Below are positions 25,867 to 32,373 of a DNA stretch of 47,244 nucleotides, one piece after another. The DNA comes from DATKLX01 sp035542155 (lineage in GTDB: Bacteria > Chloroflexota > Anaerolineae > Anaerolineales > Anaerolineaceae). Position 1 is the stretch's first letter; every line of letters begins with the position of its first letter. A model generated the notes under the pieces. The model was not told the origin of the DNA, made no database searches, and saw nothing but the letters and a program-made list of their open reading frames with translations. Made by a program: the position numbers and the translations under genes. The DNA lies in the NCBI GenBank assembly GCA_035542155.1, contig DATKLX010000040.1:1-47244 (forward strand), written 5' to 3'.

Positions 25867-25880
25867 TACACAAGAATATT

Positions 25881-25942
25881 AGAGAACAGAGAGCGGAGAA
25901 CAGTCTCTTCGAGGACTGTTCTCCGCTCTCTGTTCTCTTTTG
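25881..25942. terminator. Strong bidirectional intrinsic terminator between convergent genes
   Basis: Perfect 25-base arms (25881-25905 and 25914-25938) enclose an 8-base TTCG-containing loop, with a T-run on the plus strand after the stem. It would stop transcripts from the gene at 23464 and, in the other direction, from the response regulator. Confidence 0.85.
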
Positions 25943-25982
25943 TCTCTGAGAACTCTGTGTGCTCTGTGGTGAGAGGTTATTC

Positions 25983-26639
25983 TTATACGTCCAACCGGTA
26001 TCCAACCCCGCGGATGGTCTTGAGGAAGCGCGGGTGGCGCGAATCCACTTCGAGGGCCTGGCGCAGCCAGCTAATGTGCACGTCGAGGGTGCGCGTGTCC
26101 TCGGTATATTTCGTCTCCCAGACCTGGCTGAACAGGTTGGCCCGTTCCACCACCTCCCCACGGTGCTCCATCAGAATCTTGAGGATCGCCGCCAGGCGCG
26201 GGGTCAGGCGCGCCTGTTTCCCCAGGCAGCGCACGCGGCGCTGGGCCATATCCAGGCGGATTGGCCCAACGTGGAGCAAATTCTTCTCCACCACCGGCAG
26301 CAGGGGTTTCATCCGGTTCACCAGCTTTTGAACCGTAAAGGGCAGGGTCAGGATCGCGTCTGCGTCAGGTTTTTCATCGCCGTTTTTCGCCGGATCGACG
26401 ATGAGCACGATCGGAACCCCATCCAGCTCTTTGCGCAGGGACTGGCAAATCCTGCGCCCGCTGGTGCGCAAAGAGGCAGCGTCGATCACCACCAGGTCGG
26501 GATCAGCCGAAAGCAAGTACTTTAGAGCCGCGCTGCCGTTGGGCACCGTTTCGACCTGGTATCCCTTTTTCAGCAGCCCGCCGCTGAAAGAGGGGTGATC
26601 AGCCCGCTTTCCTTCAACCAACAGGATCTTTGCCGACAT
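25983..26639 (-). CDS. OmpR/PhoB-family response regulator with degenerate receiver
   Basis: A 218-residue protein. The start at 26637-26639 has GAAGGA upstream; an in-frame start 45 bases earlier lacks a site. The receiver (about 1-118) keeps the phosphoacceptor-like Asp53 (VVIDAASL). The acidic pair near residue 9 reads EG instead of DD/ED, and the conserved Lys is Leu in LTLPF. The DNA-binding winged helix (about 130-218) is complete: ARLTPRLAAILKILMEHRGEVV, DVHISWLRQALE, IRGVGYRLDV. It probably binds DNA without normal phosphorylation. No histidine kinase is adjacent. Confidence 0.9.
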   Translation of the reverse strand: MSAKILLVEGKRADHPSFSGGLLKKGYQVETVPNGSAALKYLLSADPDLVVIDAASLRTSGRRICQSLRKELDGVPIVLIVDPAKNGDEKPDADAILTLPFTVQKLVNRMKPLLPVVEKNLLHVGPIRLDMAQRRVRCLGKQARLTPRLAAILKILMEHRGEVVERANLFSQVWETKYTEDTRTLDVHISWLRQALEVDSRHPRFLKTIRGVGYRLDV

Positions 26640-26848
26640 CAACGTTCCTTCAAACCCAAAAGAGATTTCTGCCCATGCGCTCATCCAGTCTCAGCTTTTC
26701 GCGAAAGCCGCAAAACCCGGCGATCCTCAATAAAGCTCGTGGTACATCTTTTTGCCCCCAGGTGCAGACACGGGATCCGTTATGAGAAGGATGTGTTCCT
26801 CAAATTTGAGCAGGGATCTTAAAAATACCCATTTAAGATTGGGACTTT

Positions 26849-26857
26849 ATTATACCA
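26849..26857 (-). promoter_or_regulatory. Extended -10 promoter for the response regulator gene
   Basis: The minus strand reads TGGTATAAT, a perfect extended -10. No -35 match is seen. The leader before the start at 26639 would be about 200 bases. Confidence 0.5.
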
Positions 26858-26884
26858 AAAATCAGTTGAATTTCCAGGCAGAAA

Positions 26885-26917
26885 CTGTCATTTTTCAACG
26901 AGTTTGAAAAATGACAG
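26885..26917. repeat. Perfect 14-bp inverted repeat upstream of two divergent promoters
   Basis: Arms 26885-26898 and 26904-26917 (beginning CTGTCATTTTTCAA) flank 5 bases. It lies 28 bases before the -35 of the plus-strand promoter and 27 bases from the minus-strand -10, so it could be an operator or a bidirectional stop signal. Confidence 0.6.
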
Positions 26918-26945
26918 CGGCAACCCCGCCAGCCGTTCGGAAGAG

Positions 26946-26974
26946 TTGCATCCTCCATTCCCCCGTGTTAGAAT
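26946..26974 (+). promoter_or_regulatory. Sigma-70-type promoter for the bifunctional nuclease gene
   Basis: TTGCAT (26946-26951), a 17-base spacer and TAGAAT (26969-26974), with an extended TGT just before the -10. Confidence 0.6.
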
Positions 26975-27019
26975 AGTTGCATCTAACCTTAGCAGGTGAG
27001 AGGTAAGGGAGGTTGTCTC

Positions 27020-27649
27020 ATGTCAAGAATGGTTGAAGTCGTTATCGATAGCGTTCGCGTCAGCCTTACAAACCAGCAACGGATCGTCGTGCTGCGAGAA
27101 TCCGACGCGGAACGCTATCTGCCCATTTGGATCGGCCCTTACGAAGCAGAAGCAATCACGATCGCGCTCCAGGAGGTGGAAGTTGCCAGGCCCCAAACCC
27201 ATGACCTGCTCAAGAATGTGTTCAGCGGACTCAACGCCCGCCTGCTGCGGGTGGAAGTGATTTCGCTTCGGGACGAAGTTTTTTACGGCAATATCGTCGC
27301 GGAAGTCAACGGCCGCCTGCTGGAGATCGACTCGCGGCCGTCAGATGCCCTCGCTCTGGCGGTGCGCGCCCATATCCCGGTTCTGGTGGCCAAAGAAGTG
27401 ATGGACGCGGCAGGGATCATTCCCGAACAGGATATTCAGCAGACCGCAGATGCCCCTGCATCGAGCGAAACGGCTGGTTCGGAAGGCGCGAGCCAGAACC
27501 CGGTTGCGGAATCGAGCGAGGAACGCCTCTCAGTCTTTGAGGATTTTCTGCAAAACCTCAACCTGGGAGACCTATCCAACACTCAGGAAGAAGAAGAAGA
27601 AGAAGACGATGACAGCGACGAGGAAGACAAGCCACGCGGTAAAGCCTGA
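27020..27649 (+). CDS. Bifunctional nuclease (BFN, DUF151) domain protein
   Basis: A 209-residue protein starting at ATG 27020 with GGGAGG upstream. The BFN domain fills about residues 1-140: PIWIGPYEAEAIT, ARPQTHDLLKNV and DSRPSDALALAVR are the conserved blocks. Plant and bacterial members have been reported with RNase and DNase activity. The tail (about 145-209) is acidic and low complexity, with a run of Glu/Asp, and may contact basic partners. It is separated from dnaB by a terminator, so joint transcription is unlikely. Confidence 0.9.
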   Translation: MSRMVEVVIDSVRVSLTNQQRIVVLRESDAERYLPIWIGPYEAEAITIALQEVEVARPQTHDLLKNVFSGLNARLLRVEVISLRDEVFYGNIVAEVNGRLLEIDSRPSDALALAVRAHIPVLVAKEVMDAAGIIPEQDIQQTADAPASSETAGSEGASQNPVAESSEERLSVFEDFLQNLNLGDLSNTQEEEEEEDDDSDEEDKPRGKA

Positions 27650-27672
27650 TCGAATGGCCAACAGGATGGGCG

Positions 27673-27719
27673 AAAAACCGGGGTGAGTCAGACGAGAGTC
27701 CTGCTCGCCCCGGTTTTTT
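27673..27719 (+). terminator. Intrinsic terminator after the bifunctional nuclease gene
   Basis: An A-run plus CCGGGG (27673-27683) pairs with CCCCGG plus a T-run (27708-27719), with GAG/CTC pairing inside. Six T residues end the hairpin. Confidence 0.8.
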
Positions 27720-27720
27720 G

Positions 27721-27728
27721 TGGTATAA
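27721..27728 (+). promoter_or_regulatory. Extended -10 box ahead of dnaB
   Basis: TGGTATAA lies directly after the terminator and 51 bases before the dnaB ATG. The -35 region would fall in the terminator stem and is poor. Confidence 0.3.
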
Positions 27729-27779
27729 AAGATGGACCCATTCAAATAACCCGGTTTTGATTGTTCCTGCCCTTTCCCC

Positions 27780-29147
27780 ATGAGCGAACTCTCCCCTTCA
27801 GACGACATTCGCACAGCAGAGGCCCAGGTAGTCCCTTACAGCCTGGAGGCCGAAGAGGCCGTACTTGGCGCGGTGTTGATCAACCCGGAGACGTACTACG
27901 ACGTCGCCCAATTCTTGCAGGCTGAAGATTTTTATCTCCAGCGCAACCAGTGGATCTGGGACGTCTTCACCCGCCTGCACGAGCGGCGCACCCCCATCGA
28001 CATCCTCACCGTTGCCGAGGAGCTCGACCACCTCAGCCGCCTAGCCGAGGTCGGCGGTCCAGCCTTCCTGACCGCCCTGGTCAACCAGGTGCCCTCCTCA
28101 CTGCACGCTGAGGCCTACGGGCACATCATCGAGGCCACCGCGATCCGGCGCAGGATGCTCACCGCCGCGAACCGGGTGGCCAGGCTGGCTTACGACCAGG
28201 AGAACTCGATCGACACGGTCATCGACGAGGCGGAAAAAGCCGTCTTCGGGATCAGCGAGCGGCGCGTGCGCAACGACCTGCAGCCCATCCAGCAGGTGCT
28301 CAGCGATTACTACGACCGCATCGACCAGCTCTTTCAGCGCGGCGAGGAGCTCCAGGGTGTCCCAACCGGCCTGATCGACCTGGACCACCTCCTCGGCGGC
28401 CTGCAAAAATCCGATCTAATCATCGTCGCCGGACGCCCGGGCATGGGCAAGACCGGCTTTTTGCTCTCCGTCGCGAAAAACGCGGCTTTGAAATATGGCA
28501 AGCACGTCGCCATTTTCTCACTCGAAATGTCGAACGAGCAGCTCGTCCAACGCCTCATCGCCCAGGAGACCGGGATCGACTCGCAGCGGCTGCGCTCGGG
28601 CCGCCTGACCGACGAAGAATGGCCGCTGTTCACCCACGCGATTGAGGTCCTCAGCGACACCCACATCTTCCTCGACGATACCCCGGCGATCACCCCGCTC
28701 CAACTGCGCACCAAGTGCCGCCGCCTGCACATGGAGTACGAGCTTGACCTGGTCATGATCGACTACCTGCAGTTGATGAGCGGCGATACCCGGAGCGATA
28801 ACCGCGTCCAGGAAGTTTCGTATATCTCCCGCAACCTGAAAGTCCTCGCTCGCGAGCTCAATGTCCCCGTGCTCGCCGCGGCCCAGCTCTCCCGCGCGGT
28901 CGAGCAGCGCACCGACAAGCGCCCAATGCTCTCGGATTTGAGGGAAAGCGGATCTTTGGAGCAGGATTCGGATATCGTCATGTTCATCAACCGCCCGGAT
29001 GCGCTGGAAAAGGACAGCCCCAGGCAGAACCTGGCAGAAATCATCGTCGCCAAGCACCGCAACGGCCCAACCCACCCCGGCATCGAGCTGCTCTTCCGCA
29101 ACAACCTGGCCAAATTCGAGAACCTGGCCACCCCAGGCCAGCGTTAG
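27780..29147 (+). CDS. dnaB: Replicative DNA helicase DnaB
   Basis: A 455-residue hexameric helicase that unwinds DNA at the replication fork. The N-terminal domain (about 12-115; LEAEEAVLGAVLINPE) is followed by a linker helix and the RecA-like C-domain. Walker A is GRPGMGKTG (about 218-226). Walker B and nearby residues read LDLVMIDYLQLM, and DLRESGSLEQDSD is the conserved arginine-finger region. Length and motifs match full-length DnaB with no intein. The DnaD-like and loader-like genes follow within 11 bases and by overlap, so this is a replication-initiation operon. Confidence 0.97.
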   Translation: MSELSPSDDIRTAEAQVVPYSLEAEEAVLGAVLINPETYYDVAQFLQAEDFYLQRNQWIWDVFTRLHERRTPIDILTVAEELDHLSRLAEVGGPAFLTALVNQVPSSLHAEAYGHIIEATAIRRRMLTAANRVARLAYDQENSIDTVIDEAEKAVFGISERRVRNDLQPIQQVLSDYYDRIDQLFQRGEELQGVPTGLIDLDHLLGGLQKSDLIIVAGRPGMGKTGFLLSVAKNAALKYGKHVAIFSLEMSNEQLVQRLIAQETGIDSQRLRSGRLTDEEWPLFTHAIEVLSDTHIFLDDTPAITPLQLRTKCRRLHMEYELDLVMIDYLQLMSGDTRSDNRVQEVSYISRNLKVLARELNVPVLAAAQLSRAVEQRTDKRPMLSDLRESGSLEQDSDIVMFINRPDALEKDSPRQNLAEIIVAKHRNGPTHPGIELLFRNNLAKFENLATPGQR

Positions 29148-29158
29148 AGGACACCCCT

Positions 29159-29863
29159 ATGCCCCAGTTCTCAGGGTTTCCGTCCGGAAAAATCCGCTTT
29201 TATTCGCTGCCCAGCCCGTTCTTCAGCGATCTGCTCCCCGAGATCGATAATCTGGCCGAGATGAAGGTGACTCTCTACGTCCTGTGGTACCTGGACCAGA
29301 TGGAAGGCAACATCCGCTACCTGCGCCGCGATGATTTTCTCGAGGACCAGCGTTTCATGGCCGGGCTGGGAAAAACCGCACAGGCCGCCCAGGTTGCCCT
29401 GGACGCAGGCCTGGAGCGCGCGGTAGGACGGCGGACCCTGTTGAAGGCCGAAGTCCATCTCGAGACAGGAGACCTGGTGCTGTATTTTCTCAACTCACCC
29501 CGCGGCCGCTCCGCGATCCAGGCCATTCAGAACGGAGATTGGACCCCCACCGGGGACGCGCGCCAGCCAATCGGGCTGAGCCTGGAGCGGCCTAACATCT
29601 TCCGTCTCTACGAGGAAAATATCGGACCGCTCACCCCGATGATCTCCGAAACCCTGCGCGAGACGGAGCAGACGTACCCGGAACGCTGGATCGAGGACGC
29701 CGTGCGCATCGCTGTAGAGAACAACGTCCGCCGCTGGCGGTATATCGAAGCGATATTAAAATCCTGGCGCGAGGAAGGACGCGATGAGCAAAATCGAGGA
29801 GACTCTCAAAAAGATCGCCGCCGATATGTCGAAGGCCGGTTCGCCGACTTCATCGAACACTGA
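29159..29863 (+). CDS. DnaD-like replication initiation protein
   Basis: A 234-residue protein. The N-terminal part (about 1-110) resembles a winged-helix domain. The C-terminal DnaD-type domain (about 145-205) contains RPNIFRLYEENIGPLTPM and ends with YIEAILKSW, the family YxxxIxxxW signature. In Firmicutes DnaD links DnaA or PriA to helicase loading; the same role is inferred here from the dnaB and AAA+ neighbours. The last 27 residues overlap the start of the next gene in another frame and are unlike DnaD. Confidence 0.85.
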   Translation: MPQFSGFPSGKIRFYSLPSPFFSDLLPEIDNLAEMKVTLYVLWYLDQMEGNIRYLRRDDFLEDQRFMAGLGKTAQAAQVALDAGLERAVGRRTLLKAEVHLETGDLVLYFLNSPRGRSAIQAIQNGDWTPTGDARQPIGLSLERPNIFRLYEENIGPLTPMISETLRETEQTYPERWIEDAVRIAVENNVRRWRYIEAILKSWREEGRDEQNRGDSQKDRRRYVEGRFADFIEH

Positions 29864-31235
29864 GCCAGCCCCCAATTCCGACCTGCCCGGCGACCCGAAC
29901 TGCCCCATCTGCCATGGGGTCGGCTATTTACGCCGCGACGTGCCCGTCGGCCACCCGGATTTCGGCCGGGCGCTGATCTGCTCCTGCCGCCAGGCCGAGG
30001 TCAGCCAGGCGATCCGCAGCCGCCTCTACCGGCTGAGCAACCTCGACCAGCTCAAGGACCTGACCTTCGAGAAGTTCAACTCGCGCGGCCGGGTCGGCGT
30101 GGGCGAGCAGCAGGCCCGCTCCCTCGAGCTGGCCTATAACCACGCGCGTATGTTCGCCGGCGAGCTCAAGGGCTGGCTGCTTCTCGAAGGGACCTACGGC
30201 TGCGGGAAAACCCACCTCGCCGCGGCGATCGCCAACTTCGCAGTTAGCATGGGTGTCCCTACCCTGTTTATCACCGTCCCCGATTTGCTGGATTGGATGC
30301 GCTTTGCCTACGATAATCCGGAAACGACCTTTTCCGAACGTTTCGAGGAGATCCGCAACATCAGCCTGCTCGTCCTGGACGATTTCGGCACTCAGAATGC
30401 CACTCCCTGGGCGCAGGAAAAGCTGTTCCAGATCCTCAATTACCGCTATATCAACCGCCTTCCCCTGGTGGTCACCACCAACCTCTCTCTGGAGGATGTC
30501 GACGAGCGGCTGCGCTCACGCCTGGGAGATCCCGAGCTGGTCACTCGGGCGCGCATCCTGGCTCCCGATTACCGTGACCCGAAGAAAGAAACCTCTCACC
30601 CGGAGCTGTCCTCTCTCGAGCTGCTGGGCAATCGCACCTTTGGCACGTTCGATCTACGCAAGGCTGAAGGACTGACCCCGGAACATGTGCAAAGTTTGGA
30701 AAAAGCCTTTCAAGCAGCCAAGAAGTTTGCTCAAAAACCTCAGGGTTGGCTTTTCTTAAATGGTGGTTATGGGTCAGGTAAGACTCACCTTGCTGCTGCT
30801 ATTGGAAATTATTATCAAAGTCAGGGTCTTCAAGCCCATTTCGTTGTAGTCCCAGATTTATTGGATCAATTAAGGGCCACTTTCAACGCTAACAGCGCGG
30901 CCAGCCTGGACCACCGTTTTGAGGAGATTAAGAAGGCTGAGTTGCTTATCTTAGACGATTTAGGTGCGCAATCACCCACGCCCTGGGCCAAAGAGAAGCT
31001 CTTCCAGCTCTTCAACTACCGCTACAACGCCGAAAAACCGACCGTGATTACCACTTCTCTCGCGTTGGAAGAGATCGATGGCCGGATACTTAGTCGTATT
31101 TTGGATGATCGGTTATGCAAACGATATACAATCAATGTTCCACCATATCATGGAAAATCTCCTTCCTTACGTGAAGAAAAATCTTCAAGCAGGAAAACCG
31201 GTTACAAAGATAGAAAATACAAAGAGATGCCTTAA
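29784..31235 (+). CDS. Tandem AAA+ ATPase, DnaC/DnaI-like helicase loader
   Basis: A 483-residue protein with two complete AAA+ units. An N-terminal zinc-binding cluster (CPIC at 40-43, CSC at 66-68) matches the DnaC/DnaI entry domain. Unit one (about 88-285) has Walker A GTYGCGKT (136-143) and Walker B LLVLDD (195-200). Unit two (about 295-455) has Walker A GGYGSGKT (327-334) and Walker B LLILDD (387-392). The units are alike: VPDLLD, RFEEI, TPWA-EKLFQ-NYRY occur in both. It should load DnaB on single-stranded DNA. Typical loaders have one unit and 250-330 residues. The stretch coding 30690-30970 is clearly AT-richer than the rest. The start (29784, AGGAAGG upstream) overlaps the DnaD-like gene by 80 bases. 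Confidence 0.85.
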   Translation: MSKIEETLKKIAADMSKAGSPTSSNTEPAPNSDLPGDPNCPICHGVGYLRRDVPVGHPDFGRALICSCRQAEVSQAIRSRLYRLSNLDQLKDLTFEKFNSRGRVGVGEQQARSLELAYNHARMFAGELKGWLLLEGTYGCGKTHLAAAIANFAVSMGVPTLFITVPDLLDWMRFAYDNPETTFSERFEEIRNISLLVLDDFGTQNATPWAQEKLFQILNYRYINRLPLVVTTNLSLEDVDERLRSRLGDPELVTRARILAPDYRDPKKETSHPELSSLELLGNRTFGTFDLRKAEGLTPEHVQSLEKAFQAAKKFAQKPQGWLFLNGGYGSGKTHLAAAIGNYYQSQGLQAHFVVVPDLLDQLRATFNANSAASLDHRFEEIKKAELLILDDLGAQSPTPWAKEKLFQLFNYRYNAEKPTVITTSLALEEIDGRILSRILDDRLCKRYTINVPPYHGKSPSLREEKSSSRKTGYKDRKYKEMP

Positions 31236-31533
31236 AAATTGGAAAGATGTAATTCTGCAATTTCTTGGCCCACATACTAGCTTCATGACATGGCGAGACG
31301 GTTGATTTGATTAACCAGGTCAATCCGGAATGGCGCGATCTTTTTGAGGAGATTGAGTAAGGGATAGATAAATGCTTTGCTTGGTGAACTTGGAGGCTGC
31401 TTCATATTATTATAGATTTTTATCTAATATATTGACAAATTACATCCCTTTTATTATATTTAGGGAACCTGGCTCAGTCGGCACGGCGAGGCGCAGCCGG
31501 AAACCATCTTAACTCAAGCGAGGACCCTGATTC
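31236..31533. other. AT-rich intergenic region with coding remnant, promoter and GC-rich leader
   Basis: No intact gene is seen. At 31304-31360 a frame without a start reads DLINQVNPEWRDLFEEIE and then stops, which looks like the C-terminus of a lost or frameshifted gene. A consensus promoter follows (31432-31460). The 70-base leader before the FTR1 gene is GC-rich and could fold (GGCT near 31471 with AGCC near 31496), but I match it to no known riboswitch. Confidence 0.5.
31432..31460 (+). promoter_or_regulatory. Consensus sigma-70 promoter for the FTR1-type gene
   Basis: TTGACA (31432-31437), a 17-base spacer and TATATT (31455-31460): a near-perfect housekeeping promoter in an AT-rich setting. 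The start site is expected near 31467. Confidence 0.75.
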
Positions 31534-32361
31534 ATGTTACCCAGTTTTGTATTGTCCCTTCGGGAAGGGCTGGAAGCAGCCCTGGTGATCGGTCTCGTGC
31601 TCGGTGCCCTGAAAAGGGTTGAAAAGAATGAGCTCCGGCCGGTCGTATGGTTGGGAATTGGCATTGCGATCTTCGTCAGCCTGGCGCTGGCGGTCGCCCT
31701 GAACCTGGTCGATATCGAATTTGAGGGGACCAGGGAAGCCGTATTCGAAGCGGTCAGTATGCTCTTCGCGGCGATCCTCCTGACCTGGATGATCTTCTGG
31801 ATGAGCCGCCAGGCGCGCACGCTGCGCCAGGAGATCGAAGCTGACGTGCGCAAAGCCACGCTCCAGCCGGGGAGATTCGCCCTGTTTTTCCTGGCCTTTT
31901 TCGCAGTGCTCCGCGAAGGCGTCGAGCTGGCCCTGTTCCTCCTGGCAGCCCGCCTGGCGTCGAACCCGGTCCAGACTGTGACCGGTTCCGCCTTGGGCCT
32001 CGGGCTGGCAACGCTACTCGGCATTGCCCTCTTCTCAGCCACCTACAGGCTCAACCTGCGCCGGTTTTTCCAGTTCACCAACGTCCTCCTGATCGTCTTC
32101 GCCGCCGGCCTGGTCGCTCACGGAGTCCGCGAGTTGAATGGAATCGGTTGGGTTCCCGCCCTGGTCAATCCTATCTGGGACATCAACTTTATTCTAAGCA
32201 ACCAATCTCCCCTGGGTGAGTTTCTCGGCGCGCTCGTGGGTTATAACGGCTCTCCCTCCCTGAGTGAGGCTCTCGCCTACGGCGCCTATTTTATCTGCCT
32301 GGCGATCGTGGCAGTTTTTGGCTTCCGTCGCCCGGCACCCAATAAGTCGCATCGGGTTTAA
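31534..32361 (+). CDS. FTR1-family high-affinity iron permease
   Basis: A 275-residue membrane protein with seven predicted helices. It carries two REGxE motifs: LREGLEAALVIG in helix one and LREGVELALFL in helix four. In the FTR1/EfeU family these motifs bind iron in the membrane. A charged cytoplasmic loop (about 88-120) lies between the two halves. It likely imports ferric or ferrous iron. No multicopper oxidase or EfeO/EfeB partner is in the window. The next gene, a P-type ATPase, starts 12 bases after the stop. A strong promoter lies upstream. Confidence 0.9.
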   Translation: MLPSFVLSLREGLEAALVIGLVLGALKRVEKNELRPVVWLGIGIAIFVSLALAVALNLVDIEFEGTREAVFEAVSMLFAAILLTWMIFWMSRQARTLRQEIEADVRKATLQPGRFALFFLAFFAVLREGVELALFLLAARLASNPVQTVTGSALGLGLATLLGIALFSATYRLNLRRFFQFTNVLLIVFAAGLVAHGVRELNGIGWVPALVNPIWDINFILSNQSPLGEFLGALVGYNGSPSLSEALAYGAYFICLAIVAVFGFRRPAPNKSHRV

Positions 32362-32373
32362 AATATCATTGTT

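Larger units (their letters stand above)
26640..27019. other. Divergent intergenic region with two promoters and a perfect hairpin
   Basis: No gene is seen. The plus-strand promoter and the minus-strand extended -10 are listed separately, with the 14-bp hairpin between them. The minus-strand leader of about 200 bases (26640-26842) shows no structure I can name. Confidence 0.6.

Noticed and set aside
31078..31323. Small frames on both strands after the tandem AAA+ gene
   Set aside because: Low complexity, no start signals, and overlap with the end of the AAA+ gene; only the short remnant at 31304-31360 looks protein-like.
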